A DNA stretch of 64,000 nucleotides from Gilliamella sp. App4-10 (GTDB taxonomy: Bacteria; Pseudomonadota; Gammaproteobacteria; Enterobacterales; Orbaceae), in the NCBI RefSeq assembly GCF_001690495.1, contig NZ_LZGS01000046.1:82602-146601 (forward strand). The letters run 5' to 3'. Below are positions 40,891 to 49,980 of the stretch, in pieces; the first letter of the stretch is position 1; each line of letters begins with the position of its first letter. A program made the position numbers and the translations under genes. Below the pieces are notes generated by a model. It saw only the letters and a list, made by a program, of their open reading frames with translations. It had not been told where the DNA came from and searched no databases.

Positions 40891-41670
40891 TTAAATATTA
40901 TCTCCAACTTTTGAATTAGTTTCTGCAGGGTTAGTTTGTGGTTGAGATTGTTCTTTCTCTTTTTTCATTTTTTCTTTGTATACCTTAATTCGTTCTTGAC
41001 GTTCAGCTTCATGTTTTTCGATGATTGGTTTTAGATCAGGACGAGTCGCTAGAAGAATTTCTTTTTTTAAATCTCCTTGGATAGAACAAAAAACGCTACT
41101 TTGATTATCGGCAGTAAGCTCTAAATAAAGCGCTTTATTAATTGTGCCAAGTCTTGGTATAACGCCATCAATAGCATAAAGATCGTCTTTCCATGCTGGA
41201 AATTTTGACTGGTGATCATAAATTTTAGGGTTCGCTATGTAAACATCGGTGTTGTATGGCAACCAGTTAATATTCTTTAAAGCTTTTTTAATTTCATCTT
41301 CTTTGTTATCAAAGATAAACCCCCAATAAAGAAACTGGCCAGATAAAGTGGTTGGGATATAGATGTTTTGATAACCTGTAATTTTTAAACCGCGATATTC
41401 AAGCGGTTTTTTAAACTTCACTTTGTTTTTGTCTGCCTGATAAATAGATTCAACGGGGATATAGGTTACATTATCAGGAGTAGTAGCTAAATCAATATAT
41501 TGACTTATTGAATTTTGATGTTTAGCAAGTTGTTCGAAAAAACGATTATTACATTGAAGAAACGTATCAATGACTTTATCTGTTTCACTTTGCTTATTGT
41601 TAGTTTGTGCGATAGATAGACAGGGGAAAAATAAAAAACAAACAAACAGAGAAAGTTTTTTTAAATGCAT
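40891..41670 (-). CDS. Secreted protein of unknown function
   Basis: A 259-residue protein with signal peptide MHLKKLSLFVCFLFFPCLSIAQ. The central part has two cysteines (LQCNNRFF about 39, SVFCSIQGD about 197) and no family that I recognise. The C-terminus from about 210 is a charged helix rich in E and K ending in a Gln/Pro/Asn-rich tail. Its stop touches the ATG codon of the next gene, so translation is probably coupled. A cell-envelope role is likely; function is unknown. Confidence 0.7.
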   Translation of the reverse strand: MHLKKLSLFVCFLFFPCLSIAQTNNKQSETDKVIDTFLQCNNRFFEQLAKHQNSISQYIDLATTPDNVTYIPVESIYQADKNKVKFKKPLEYRGLKITGYQNIYIPTTLSGQFLYWGFIFDNKEDEIKKALKNINWLPYNTDVYIANPKIYDHQSKFPAWKDDLYAIDGVIPRLGTINKALYLELTADNQSSVFCSIQGDLKKEILLATRPDLKPIIEKHEAERQERIKVYKEKMKKEKEQSQPQTNPAETNSKVGDNI

Positions 41671-41757
41671 GTGAATTTCCTTTTATCAATATTTATAGTT
41701 ATTTTTTTGTAAAGCAATTGTAAAGTAATGTAAAAGGCAATGTCAATCTACATTATT

Positions 41758-42378
41758 TTAATCTTCAATGAAAACCATTAAATCACCATGTTTAAATGAT
41801 ATTTTAACTAAATCGTTAATCGCTTTGTTTCTTAAACTAACCATTTCACCTAGCGATAGATTTTGGTCAATCAAGGGATATTGTAAGCCGGTGATAGTTA
41901 AACCCGTTACTTTGGAAAGTGGCATTAGTGAAATAATATGATCTTTTACATGAGTAATTTCCTGATGATATTTGGCAAAAAAGAAATGGCAATAATTATC
42001 ATAAAACGTTATTTGATATTGATGATAATATTGCATTGCAACAGAAAGATTTCCTAAAAAGTGATCGCTCGCCCTTCCTGTAGCGCCAAATACATCAAAT
42101 GAAGTTATCCCTTTACTCATTAGAAATAAAAGTGCTTTTTCAAAATCCGTTTTATTTTGATCGGGTGTATGAATAACTTCAGTTTTGGGAGGAATTTTAC
42201 CGTTTGAATTATAACTGTCTAAATCACCAATAATAAAATCAGGTTGGATTGATGATGTGGACAGATAATTATGGTAAGCACCATCAGTACAAGCGATATA
42301 GGTGTACTTTTCTAAATTACAAAAGCTATGCAATGGTGGCTCACCATTGACAAAGAGTAAGGCTTTATTTTGTGACAT
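41758..42378 (-). CDS. thiN: Thiamine pyrophosphokinase
   Basis: Makes thiamine pyrophosphate directly from thiamine and ATP. The 206-residue protein has the TPK signature CTDGAYHNY, PDFIIGDLDS, the KTDFEKALLFL block and FGATGRASDHFLGNLS. E. coli uses ThiK and ThiL instead. A single-step kinase suggests thiamine salvage here, though a full pathway elsewhere is not excluded. It lies just past rimI on the same strand. Confidence 0.85.
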   Translation of the reverse strand: MSQNKALLFVNGEPPLHSFCNLEKYTYIACTDGAYHNYLSTSSIQPDFIIGDLDSYNSNGKIPPKTEVIHTPDQNKTDFEKALLFLMSKGITSFDVFGATGRASDHFLGNLSVAMQYYHQYQITFYDNYCHFFFAKYHQEITHVKDHIISLMPLSKVTGLTITGLQYPLIDQNLSLGEMVSLRNKAINDLVKISFKHGDLMVFIED

Positions 42379-42410
42379 CGGCTTCCTTTTAGGTTTACCT
42401 GATTGGTTAA

Positions 42411-42872
42411 TTACAAAGCTAACGTATAAGCCATGATAATCGCATCTTCTTGTTTACCATCGGTTGTTGGATAATAATTTTTTCGAATTGTGATTTGATT
42501 AAAACCCAGCGCATGGTATAGCGAAATTGCTGACGTATTTGATTGCCTGACTTCAAGCCAAAGTGTTGAAATCGGACAAGGCGATTTTATGGTTATTAAC
42601 GCTTCTATCAAATGGTTGAGTAGAGCTTTTGCCAGTCCTTGCTTTCTAAAATCGGGATGAATTGCAATATTAAATAAATTAGCCTCATCGGCGATTTGTT
42701 GGCAGATGCAAAATCCTACTATTTGGTTATCAATCGTTATTTTAAAATTTAAGTAATGATCACCTTGGTTTGAAAAGAACGTCTGTTTTGACCAAGGGAT
42801 TGCATGACAGATCAGCTCTAATTCAAAAGCTTTTACTAAATCATGTTCGGTCAGGGTGGAAATAGTTTTCAT
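42411..42872 (-). CDS. rimI: Ribosomal protein S18 alanine N-acetyltransferase
   Basis: Acetylates the N-terminal alanine of S18. The 153-residue GNAT protein has the acetyl-CoA loop RKQGLAKALL (about 80-90), CxPW-like HAIPWSKQTFFSNQGDHYLNF and the final GFNQITIRKNYYPTTDGKQEDAIIM. A longer frame starts at 42923, but MKTISTLTEHD matches the E. coli start (MNTISSLETTD). That start overlaps the holD end by 32 bases, the same holD-rimI arrangement as in E. coli. Confidence 0.94.
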   Translation of the reverse strand: MKTISTLTEHDLVKAFELELICHAIPWSKQTFFSNQGDHYLNFKITIDNQIVGFCICQQIADEANLFNIAIHPDFRKQGLAKALLNHLIEALITIKSPCPISTLWLEVRQSNTSAISLYHALGFNQITIRKNYYPTTDGKQEDAIIMAYTLAL

Positions 42873-43248
42873 ATTGACATAACTGTTGCCAAAGTAGGCG
42901 TTTTTGTTGGGGTGCTTTTGCAAGCTGATCTAAGCTAGCGGTTTGAATCGTTAATGGGTTTTGCCAAGACTCTTCAGGCGTTATATCGATAAACCAAATC
43001 ACTGTTTTAATATCACTCGCTGATACAATAAGTTGAGATGGTGTTAATACTAGCACCTGATCTTGGGTAAGACGAATCGCATTTAATATATCCAGATAGA
43101 TTTTTTGGGTTGGTTGCTCTTTGGCAACGACAATTAGCCGGATCTTATCGCTGATATGAGTGGCGATTTCGCCCTTAAAGACATTTGTGTTGCGCAAAAC
43201 ATATTGCGTTATATTGCACTGCTTTAGGTACCAATCTTGTTGCGTCAT
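42841..43248 (-). CDS. holD: DNA polymerase III psi subunit
   Basis: Part of the clamp loader that links chi to the gamma/tau complex and to SSB. The 135-residue protein is small, with QQDWYLKQCNITQYVLRNTNVFKGE at the start and a WFIDITPEESW block. Sequence similarity among HolD proteins is low, so context counts: it overlaps rimI and diverges from rsmC, as in E. coli. The start is the ATG at 43246-43248. Confidence 0.88.
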   Translation of the reverse strand: MTQQDWYLKQCNITQYVLRNTNVFKGEIATHISDKIRLIVVAKEQPTQKIYLDILNAIRLTQDQVLVLTPSQLIVSASDIKTVIWFIDITPEESWQNPLTIQTASLDQLAKAPQQKRLLWQQLCQYENYFHPDRT

Positions 43249-43336
43249 TATTGACTTACTGTTTTTTATTAGAGATTAAAGATAGTTAATTGTATAATCA
43301 ATGCATCAATTTATAAAGGTTTTTCATTGAGGAAAT

Positions 43337-44377
43337 ATGGCAACATCAGCTTTTACTCCAGCAAGTCAAGTACTTGAGCGTCATCAAACATTTTTTAGTA
43401 ATAAAAATGTGATCATCGCTGGTGATATTCAAGACAGTTATCCCGCTATCATGTCAGCAAATCAAGTTAAGATTCATTGCACACAATTTCATACTTATTT
43501 ACGTTTAAAAAATAGTGTCCGTGGCAAGTATACCTATTTTTCATTGTTGCCAGAAGCAGAACTCTATGTTGGCATGGATACGCTAATTTACTATTGGCCA
43601 AAAACAAAAAGCGAAGCACAATTTCAGATTTCTTATTTATTGCATAATATGCCAAAAGGCAGTGATATTTTTATCATTGGTGAAAATAGAACAGGTGTAA
43701 AAAGCGTGGAAGATTTATTGAGTGATTTTGGTACAATTCAAAAAATCGATAGTGCAAGGCGTTGTGGCTTATATCATTTTCAGGCGGATAGCCGTTTAGC
43801 CTTTGATCTTGATGAGTGGTGGTTAAGTTACCATTTAACTATTGAAAATCAGAATATTGAAATCAAAAGTTTACCCGGTGTTTTTAGCCAAAAAGGGTTA
43901 GACACCGGCAGTGAGTTACTGTTAAATGCATTGATGGATCGTACTGATATTATTAAAGGTAATGTATTAGATGTGGGATGTGGTTCGGGCATTTTGTCCA
44001 CGGTGCTAGGTAAATTATACCCTGATATTGCACTAACGTTATCCGATGTGAGCAGTGCTGCAATTGAATCAAGTAAAGCTACGTTACACCGTAATCATGT
44101 TAATGCCACAGTTGTAGCGAGTGATGTTTTTTCAAATCTAAATGATAAATATCATCTTATTGTTTCCAATCCACCTTTTCATGATGGTAAACAGACCGAT
44201 TACACGGCTGTCAATACGTTAATCAGAGAAGCGAAAAAACACCTAAAATTAAATGGTTATTTGTGCATTGTGGCAAATTCATTTTTACCGTATCAAACCA
44301 TTTTAGCTGAAACATTCAAAAGTGTTGAAGTGATTGCCCAAACGACAAAATTTAAGGTTTATCTCGCAAGCCATTAA
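43337..44377 (+). CDS. rsmC: 16S rRNA (guanine1207-N2)-methyltransferase
   Basis: Methylates G1207 of 16S rRNA. The 346-residue protein has two MTase-like domains: a degenerate N-terminal one and a C-terminal catalytic one with the SAM motif VLDVGCGSGIL and NPPF (VSNPPFHDGK). E. coli RsmC is 343. GAGGAAAT precedes the ATG. It diverges from holD and is followed by a strong hairpin. Confidence 0.96.
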   Translation: MATSAFTPASQVLERHQTFFSNKNVIIAGDIQDSYPAIMSANQVKIHCTQFHTYLRLKNSVRGKYTYFSLLPEAELYVGMDTLIYYWPKTKSEAQFQISYLLHNMPKGSDIFIIGENRTGVKSVEDLLSDFGTIQKIDSARRCGLYHFQADSRLAFDLDEWWLSYHLTIENQNIEIKSLPGVFSQKGLDTGSELLLNALMDRTDIIKGNVLDVGCGSGILSTVLGKLYPDIALTLSDVSSAAIESSKATLHRNHVNATVVASDVFSNLNDKYHLIVSNPPFHDGKQTDYTAVNTLIREAKKHLKLNGYLCIVANSFLPYQTILAETFKSVEVIAQTTKFKVYLASH

Positions 44378-44444
44378 TAAATGCAGTTTGTTTATTTTGT
44401 TTTAAAAGAAAAGGATAAATTGCAATACATATCACAAGTTTAAA

Positions 44445-44471
44445 AAATAGGGCGATACTATCGCCCTATTT
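44445..44471. terminator. Bidirectional terminator after rsmC
   Basis: A perfect 13-base stem, AAATAGGGCGATA with its complement, spans 44445-44457 and 44459-44471 with a one-base centre. On the minus strand it ends in TTTTTT. It separates rsmC from the convergent 269-residue membrane gene. Confidence 0.85.
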
Positions 44472-44529
44472 ATAACATGTAAATATTTAGACTTAAACTG
44501 ATTTCACTACTATTGACATCATATCTGCA

Positions 44530-45339
44530 TTAAGAGAGCACTTTTTCTAATGCCTCCATTTCATCATAGGTAAAATCACAGCGCGTAAAGTTTTGATCAA
44601 GAAGAATAGGTACAGAGTTGCTTTCTCCGACTACGGCCAATGCATTACATGTATTTCTAATCATATCACCTATAATGATTGGTCCACCGTTTGAGCCTTT
44701 ATTAAAATTGGCTGCATATTTAGCATTTATTCCTTGTGCATTGTTTGCACGATATAAAGCTGTTATCGTTTTACCATAAGATACTAATTTAATCGGCACA
44801 ATAACAGGGGTTAATTTTTGTCCGTTAATTTCATCGATAACTTTTGCCATTTTATGTGTTCTTAAGAAACACACTAAACTCATCCATGTAACCAACAACA
44901 ACAAAAGAGTAAGAACCGTAGTAGCCAAAAATAGAGTCCGCATATTATTAATAGCTAAATCGATTGTTACTAGTGATGGATCATCAGCAGAAGCCATAGT
45001 TACTACTTTATAATTTTCTTTTGCTCCACCAAGGAAAACGTAATCACGCGTAATAACTTGTCCAGTATCAGTGGTAATTTTCACTGAACAATTATCAATC
45101 ATACGTTTTGCACGACATTTCCCTTCTACATCATAGTCAACCACAACGGGATTACGTGATATTTTATAATCAGTAATTAATCCAGGATAATTTTTCAGGG
45201 CTATAAACATAGCTAACATAAAGAGAATTATTGTCGCACATATTCTTCTTATTTGGTGAAATGAGCCTTCTTGCTTTAGTTTCATAACTTTTAAAGAGCG
45301 AGTTGGAAATACTTCTACTAATTTATTCATCAATCCCAT
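44530..45339 (-). CDS. Membrane protein of unknown function, two TM segments
   Basis: A 269-residue protein. Membrane segments are ICATIILFMLAMFIALKNYP (about 32-52) and LFLATTVLTLLLLLVTWMSL (about 135-156). Between them an extracytoplasmic domain of about 80 residues carries two cysteines (EGKCRAKRMIDNCSVKI), possibly a disulfide. The C-terminal cytoplasmic part is Gly/Asn-rich and contains MIRNTCNALAVVGES. No family is recognised. It stands alone on the minus strand and is not part of the hemN operon because a 36-base palindrome lies between. Confidence 0.6.
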   Translation of the reverse strand: MGLMNKLVEVFPTRSLKVMKLKQEGSFHQIRRICATIILFMLAMFIALKNYPGLITDYKISRNPVVVDYDVEGKCRAKRMIDNCSVKITTDTGQVITRDYVFLGGAKENYKVVTMASADDPSLVTIDLAINNMRTLFLATTVLTLLLLLVTWMSLVCFLRTHKMAKVIDEINGQKLTPVIVPIKLVSYGKTITALYRANNAQGINAKYAANFNKGSNGGPIIIGDMIRNTCNALAVVGESNSVPILLDQNFTRCDFTYDEMEALEKVLS

Positions 45340-45389
45340 TTTATCAATATAGTCCTTATTAAAAATAAAAATTTCATGTCTAAACTAAA

Positions 45390-45425
45390 ATTGTGTTATT
45401 AAAGGTTAACCTTTAATAACACAAT
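45390..45425. repeat. Perfect 36-base palindrome after hemN
   Basis: Positions 45390-45425 read the same on both strands, with centre GGTTAACC and arms GTTATTAAA / TTTAATAAC extending to ATTGTG / CACAAT. On the minus strand it follows hemN and is trailed by TTTTAGTTT, so it may be the hemN terminator, but a stem with no loop is unusual. Protein binding is an alternative. Confidence 0.7.
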
Positions 45426-45536
45426 AAAATTAATAAGCTATTAATTTATTTTATTAAATTAGGTTAAATATTATCATAATATTTACTTTGTAGAAATCAC
45501 TCGCGTTGTTTACAGTAATTTGAAAACGACTTCAAA

Positions 45537-46907
45537 TTAAATAACTCTGGAAAATTGCTGCTGCCTTGCCATTTTTCGCATATAAATATCAAAACACATG
45601 CAAATATTGCGTATCAATAAATGCCCTTTAGATTGAACTTTAATTATCTTATCATTTACTGTAACTAATCCATCTTGTTGCAATGGCGCGAGTAGTTTTA
45701 AGTCTTCAGCAAAATAATTATCGAACTGGATATGAAATTGTTCTTCTATCACTTTTTTATCTAAATAAAAGTGGCAAATGAGTTGCTTGATTACTTCACG
45801 GCGAATGATATCATCTTGATTTAAATTAAATCCTTTCCATAATCCATGACCTTTTTGTTCAACTTGACTTTGATAAGATCTAAGATCTTTTTGGTTTTGC
45901 GCATAACTATCTCCTAACATACTAATGGCTGATACACCCAGCCCAAGTAAATCCGCATCTCCTTGCGTTGTATAACCCTGAAAATTACGGTGCAATTGAT
46001 TTTTTTGTTGGGCAATTGCTAATTCATCAGTGGGTTTGGCAAAATGATCCATGCCGATAAATTGATATCCCGCTTCGGTTAGTTTTTGAATACTTGTGTG
46101 TAAAATCTGTAATTTTTGATTAGCATTGGGTAAATCATCATCTTTAATTTTACGCTGCGCTGCAAAACGGCTTGGCAAGTGGGCGTAATTAAATACACTT
46201 AAACGATCGGGCGAGATATCAATCACTTTATTGAGCGTTTCGGTAAAACTAGCAACGGTTTGTTTGGGTAAGCCATAAATGAGATCTAGACTAATTGAAT
46301 GAAAATGATTTTTACGCGCTTGTTCAATCAGTGATCGAATTAAGTTTTCATCTTGTTCGCGATTAATCAGATTTTGAATTTCATGATTAAAATCTTGAAT
46401 TCCCATGCTTAATCGATTAAACCCAACGTGAGCTAAATGATCAATAGTGTGTGGCGTAATTTCACGAGGATCGATTTCGATCGACAGTTCAGCATTAGCG
46501 GCAAAATTGAAATGTTTTTTTAGCGAAGTTATTAGTCGAGTGATTTCATCATCAGTTAAAAAAGTCGGCGTACCGCCCCCCCAGTGCATTTGGGTTACTA
46601 TGCGCTTATTAAATAATTTGGCACGTTCGGCAATTTCAATATCTAAAATATCAAGGTAGTTTGTAACTTTGTGTTTTTGGCGAGTAATAAGTTTATTACA
46701 ACCGCAAAAATAACAAAGTTTATGACAAAACGGGATATGCACATAAAGCGATAATGGCTTTGTCGGGTAACGTGTTGCTGCTGATAAAAAATCCTGCTCA
46801 TTAAAGTCTTCATTAAATTCAAGTGCAGTAGGGTAAGAGGTATATCTTGGACCTGAATAATTGTATTTTTCAATTAATACTTGATCCCATAATTGCGTAT
46901 CAGCCAT
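45537..46907 (-). CDS. hemN: Oxygen-independent coproporphyrinogen III dehydrogenase
   Basis: A radical SAM enzyme that makes protoporphyrinogen IX without oxygen. The 456-residue protein has the cluster cysteines Cys61, Cys65, Cys68 (FCHKLCYFCGC), the GGGTPTFL motif, and RLSMGIQDFN. E. coli HemN is 457. Its ribosome site (GGAAG) lies inside the end of the preceding 56-codon ORF, which stops 5 bases upstream. Fits life in a low-oxygen gut. Confidence 0.96.
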   Translation of the reverse strand: MADTQLWDQVLIEKYNYSGPRYTSYPTALEFNEDFNEQDFLSAATRYPTKPLSLYVHIPFCHKLCYFCGCNKLITRQKHKVTNYLDILDIEIAERAKLFNKRIVTQMHWGGGTPTFLTDDEITRLITSLKKHFNFAANAELSIEIDPREITPHTIDHLAHVGFNRLSMGIQDFNHEIQNLINREQDENLIRSLIEQARKNHFHSISLDLIYGLPKQTVASFTETLNKVIDISPDRLSVFNYAHLPSRFAAQRKIKDDDLPNANQKLQILHTSIQKLTEAGYQFIGMDHFAKPTDELAIAQQKNQLHRNFQGYTTQGDADLLGLGVSAISMLGDSYAQNQKDLRSYQSQVEQKGHGLWKGFNLNQDDIIRREVIKQLICHFYLDKKVIEEQFHIQFDNYFAEDLKLLAPLQQDGLVTVNDKIIKVQSKGHLLIRNICMCFDIYMRKMARQQQFSRVI

Positions 46908-46912
46908 GCTTT

Positions 46913-47083
46913 TTACTTCCGTTTAAGTCTGTTTTTGGTATTGTTATTTTTATGAATTTTTAATATCGGTTTTTGCTGGTTCTTGATTTTTGTTTTAATT
47001 TTGATTCGATTGGTTTTATGTAAATATAACAATGTGCAAATCAATAACCCAAAATATAAACTTAACATAATTAATATTGGCAT
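46913..47083 (-). CDS. Small single-pass membrane protein before hemN
   Basis: A 56-codon ORF, ATG at 47081-47083 and stop at 46913-46915. The first 22 residues, beginning MPILIMLSLYFGLLI, form one membrane helix. The remainder is strongly basic (many K, N, R). It ends 5 bases before the hemN ATG and supplies its ribosome site, so it lies in an operon with hemN. I know no homologue. The length, position and polarity favour a real gene; a weak ribosome site of its own and AT-richness argue for caution. Confidence 0.5.
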   Translation of the reverse strand: MPILIMLSLYFGLLICTLLYLHKTNRIKIKTKIKNQQKPILKIHKNNNTKNRLKRK

Positions 47084-47223
47084 TATGATTTGCTCGCTTT
47101 TAAGTTATCAATGGATTGAATAAAAGATAATAGTTTTTAATTTTAAATTATGAGCAGAAATTTAATGATTAGGATCTTATTTCTGCTTGCATTGAGAAAG
47201 ACACTAATAACATTTGTCTCTTA

Positions 47224-47727
47224 TTAGTTTCGTTTTAATAAACTAACAATATCTTCTTTTTTTTCACCTTCATCTTCAAAGTCATCATAATCATCATCAT
47301 CAGTATAACCAAGCTCCCGCATCAGTTCATCGATTCGATCCAGTTTGCTATCAAGATAAATTTGTTGATCTTTAGAGAGTTTGGCATTTTGCTCGACTAA
47401 ATCCAGTAACATATCTAATTTTGGATCATTCTCTAATTGTTCTAATTCTTGCTGTGGCGATAAAACCGATTTGATTGGTTTAGGTTGTTTAACTGGTTTT
47501 GTTATAGCGCTTGAACTTTCAACAATTAATGAAATCGGTTTTTTGCTACCGATACGGGGATCTTTGGTAGTTTTTGCCGAATTTTTATTTTTGTTATTAT
47601 CTTGATTATTAAAGCGCGAGCCACTAGGCAAGCCTTTGTGCTTACGTTTACGCTTTAGCTCCCGAGACTCTTCATTGATTTCTTGGCGGCTTTTTTTAGC
47701 TTTTGGTTTCGATTTATTTTTTAACAT
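47224..47727 (-). CDS. yihI: Der GTPase-activating protein YihI
   Basis: A 167-residue regulator of the Der GTPase in late 50S assembly. The N-terminus is rich in K, R, N (KPKAKKSRQEINEESRELKRK, KHKGLPSGSR), and the C-terminus is acidic (QIYLDSKLDRIDELMRELGY, then DDDDYDDFEDEGE). yihI precedes hemN in E. coli too; here a small ORF lies between. A 9-base stem (47153-47161 with 47179-47187) follows the stop. Confidence 0.93.
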   Translation of the reverse strand: MLKNKSKPKAKKSRQEINEESRELKRKRKHKGLPSGSRFNNQDNNKNKNSAKTTKDPRIGSKKPISLIVESSSAITKPVKQPKPIKSVLSPQQELEQLENDPKLDMLLDLVEQNAKLSKDQQIYLDSKLDRIDELMRELGYTDDDDYDDFEDEGEKKEDIVSLLKRN

Positions 47728-47897
47728 ACATTCTCTGTTTCATATTAAGGTTAACCATTTAACCAGCCTATTTTATCAGTAAGTCTTAAATATAGCTATG
47801 ATGAAGCAGTCATGCTAATTTAAGATTGTAAAAAAAGAGATTTATGTATAATCTGAGCCCAATAAATTTATGAGATCGAATTAGAGAACAAGATAAA

Positions 47898-48833
47898 ATG
47901 AAAAATCATTTGAGCCCTTATATGCAATTTAACCGCCAAGAATGGGCAAGTTTGCGTAATGCGGTACCGATGACGTTAACCCCTGAAGAGTTAACTTCTT
48001 TACAAGGAATTAATGAAGACTTGTCTATGAATGAAGTTAGTGACATTTATTTGCCTCTATCAAGATTGCTTAATTATTATATTAGTAATAGCTTTAGCCG
48101 GCAGGCCGTACTGTCTAAGTTTTTAGGCAAAAGTCACAAAATCCCTTATATCATTGGTATTGCCGGTAGTGTTGCTGTCGGTAAAAGCACAACAGCAAGG
48201 GTATTGCAGGCGTTGTTAACGCGTTGGCCAGAGCATCGTAAAGTGGCTTTAGTTACAACTGATGGATTTTTATATCCCAATAAATGCCTTGAAGAGCGTG
48301 GGATAATGAATAAAAAAGGCTTTCCACAATCGTACAATATCAAAAAACTGATCAACTTTGTTGCTGATATAAAGTCAGGACAGCCACAAGTTAAAGCACC
48401 CGTTTATTCTCATTTGGTTTATGATATTGTTGAGGATGAAGAAATCGTTATTGATAGTCCTGATATTTTGATTCTTGAAGGGTTAAATGTACTACAAAGT
48501 ACCTTAAACTATCCGCAAGCAAATAACCGTGTTTTTGTCTCTGATTATGTCGACTTCTCAATTTATGTGGATGCTGAAGTTTCGTTATTACATAATTGGT
48601 ACGTAAATCGTTTTTTAAAATTTAGAGCGGGAGCATTTAGTGACCCGAACTCTTATTTTAACCACTACTCACAAATTTCAGAACAAGAAGCGGTAAACAT
48701 TGCTAATCGCATTTGGCACGAAATTAATGAATTAAATTTAGTTGAAAACATCTTACCAACAAAGGAAAGGGCTAGTTTAATTCTGACTAAAGGCAAAGAT
48801 CACAAAGTTGATTGTGTTCAATTAAGAAAATAA
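47898..48833 (+). CDS. coaA: Pantothenate kinase type I
   Basis: First step of coenzyme A synthesis. The 311-residue protein has Walker [10 protein letters not shown] at 90-98, TTDGFLYPN, and KGFPESYN-like [12 protein letters not shown], all typical of type I CoaA, which is feedback-inhibited by CoA. E. coli CoaA is 316. The start is the ATG at 47898 after AGAACAAGAT. It is followed by a DUF1090 gene 17 bases later. Confidence 0.96.
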   Translation: MKNHLSPYMQFNRQEWASLRNAVPMTLTPEELTSLQGINEDLSMNEVSDIYLPLSRLLNYYISNSFSRQAVLSKFLGKSHKIPYIIGIAGSVAVGKSTTARVLQALLTRWPEHRKVALVTTDGFLYPNKCLEERGIMNKKGFPQSYNIKKLINFVADIKSGQPQVKAPVYSHLVYDIVEDEEIVIDSPDILILEGLNVLQSTLNYPQANNRVFVSDYVDFSIYVDAEVSLLHNWYVNRFLKFRAGAFSDPNSYFNHYSQISEQEAVNIANRIWHEINELNLVENILPTKERASLILTKGKDHKVDCVQLRK

Positions 48834-48850
48834 TTTTAAGGAGAATTCAT

Positions 48851-49279
48851 ATGGAATCAGTAATTCGAGTAATGACTAAAGTAAGCATTATTACTTTGGC
48901 GAGTTTATTGTCGTTTGGTGCTTATGCCTCGAATCAAACAGAAGGACTAACGTGTGAAAACAAAAAACAAGCCATTGAAACACAAATTGATTATGCTAAA
49001 AAGCATAATAACGCTCACCGAGTTAAAGGACTGGAAAAAGCATTACACGATGTCAATAAGCATTGTTCAAATGATGATTTAGAAGCTAAATACAAAAAAA
49101 ATGTTAGCGACAAATCCAATAAAGTGGCAGAAAGGACTCAAGCGTTAGCGAAAGCAAAAGCAAAAGGTAATGAACATAAAATTGCCAAACAACAAGCAAA
49201 ATTAGCCGATGCTGAAAAAGAACTCAATGAAGCTAAAGCTGAATTAGCTAAATTTTATCAAGAATTAAAATTGAAATAA
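48851..49279 (+). CDS. DUF1090 family periplasmic protein
   Basis: A 142-residue exported protein. The signal is MESVIRVMTKVSIITLASLLSFGAYA, with the cleavage near residue 26. Two cysteines (GLTCENKK, NKHCSNDD) and a long, charged coiled-coil from residue 30 onward follow the DUF1090/YqjC pattern. Function unknown. The start at 48851 is set by the AAGGAG site just upstream; a frame from 48812 overlaps coaA and is not used. Confidence 0.85.
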   Translation: MESVIRVMTKVSIITLASLLSFGAYASNQTEGLTCENKKQAIETQIDYAKKHNNAHRVKGLEKALHDVNKHCSNDDLEAKYKKNVSDKSNKVAERTQALAKAKAKGNEHKIAKQQAKLADAEKELNEAKAELAKFYQELKLK

Positions 49280-49435
49280 GCGGTAACACACAGATTATTC
49301 ATCCAATTCACTTGTTTTTCAACCGTGTTTTTATCATTAACTCCATCAATGGTTACTGTTGATGGTGTTAATTTTGTATTAATCCTTGTCATACTAGACT
49401 TTTTAAAACAAAAAGAGTATGGTGTGCGCCTCGTT

Positions 49436-49473
49436 ACGTGGTTCGTGAACCTCCCACGCTAAAAAACTAAGGA
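49436..49473 (+). promoter_or_regulatory. preQ1-I riboswitch upstream of queF
   Basis: CGTGG (49437-49441) pairs with CCACG (49454-49458) to form P1 around the loop TTCGTGAACCTC. The 3' tail has TAAAAAACTAAGGA, the hallmark of the class. The CCT in the loop can pair with the AGG of the tail, which is also the queF ribosome site, so preQ1 binding would hide that site and lower translation. Position and target genes (queF, queC, yhhQ) agree with the class. Confidence 0.85.
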
Positions 49474-49479
49474 AACATT

Positions 49480-49953
49480 ATGAGTAAAATTACACTACTT
49501 GGCGATCAGTCTGTTCGCTATCCTACAACCTATTGCCCTGAAATACTCGAAACGTTCGATAATAAACATCCGAATAACGACTATTTTGTTAAATTTAATT
49601 GCCCAGAATTTACGAGCCTTTGCCCTATCACTGGTCAGCCTGATTTTGCAACGATTTATATTTCGTACGTACCCAATATTAAAATGGTTGAAAGTAAATC
49701 GCTAAAGCTTTATCTATTCAGCTTTCGTAATCATGGTGATTATCATGAAGATTGCATTAATATCATTATGAAAGATCTGATTAAATTAATGGATCCTAAA
49801 TATATTGAAGTTTGGGGTAAATTTACACCACGCGGTGGCATTTCGATTGATCCTTACGCCAACTATGGCAAATTAGGGACTCATTGGCAACAAGTTGCGG
49901 CTAATCGATTAGCTAATCACGATATGTATCCAGAAAAAGTGGATAATCGCTAA
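49480..49953 (+). CDS. queF: preQ0 reductase QueF, short type
   Basis: NADPH-dependent reduction of preQ0 to preQ1 on the way to queuosine. The 157-residue protein is the short unimodular type (as in Bacillus), not the 282-residue double-domain type of E. coli. The catalytic Cys48 lies in [13 protein letters not shown], and the family block [21 protein letters not shown] is complete. AAGGAAAC precedes the ATG and forms part of the riboswitch tail. Confidence 0.95.
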   Translation: MSKITLLGDQSVRYPTTYCPEILETFDNKHPNNDYFVKFNCPEFTSLCPITGQPDFATIYISYVPNIKMVESKSLKLYLFSFRNHGDYHEDCINIIMKDLIKLMDPKYIEVWGKFTPRGGISIDPYANYGKLGTHWQQVAANRLANHDMYPEKVDNR

Positions 49954-49980
49954 TTTAATCCATCCAAATAGGAACCGTTA

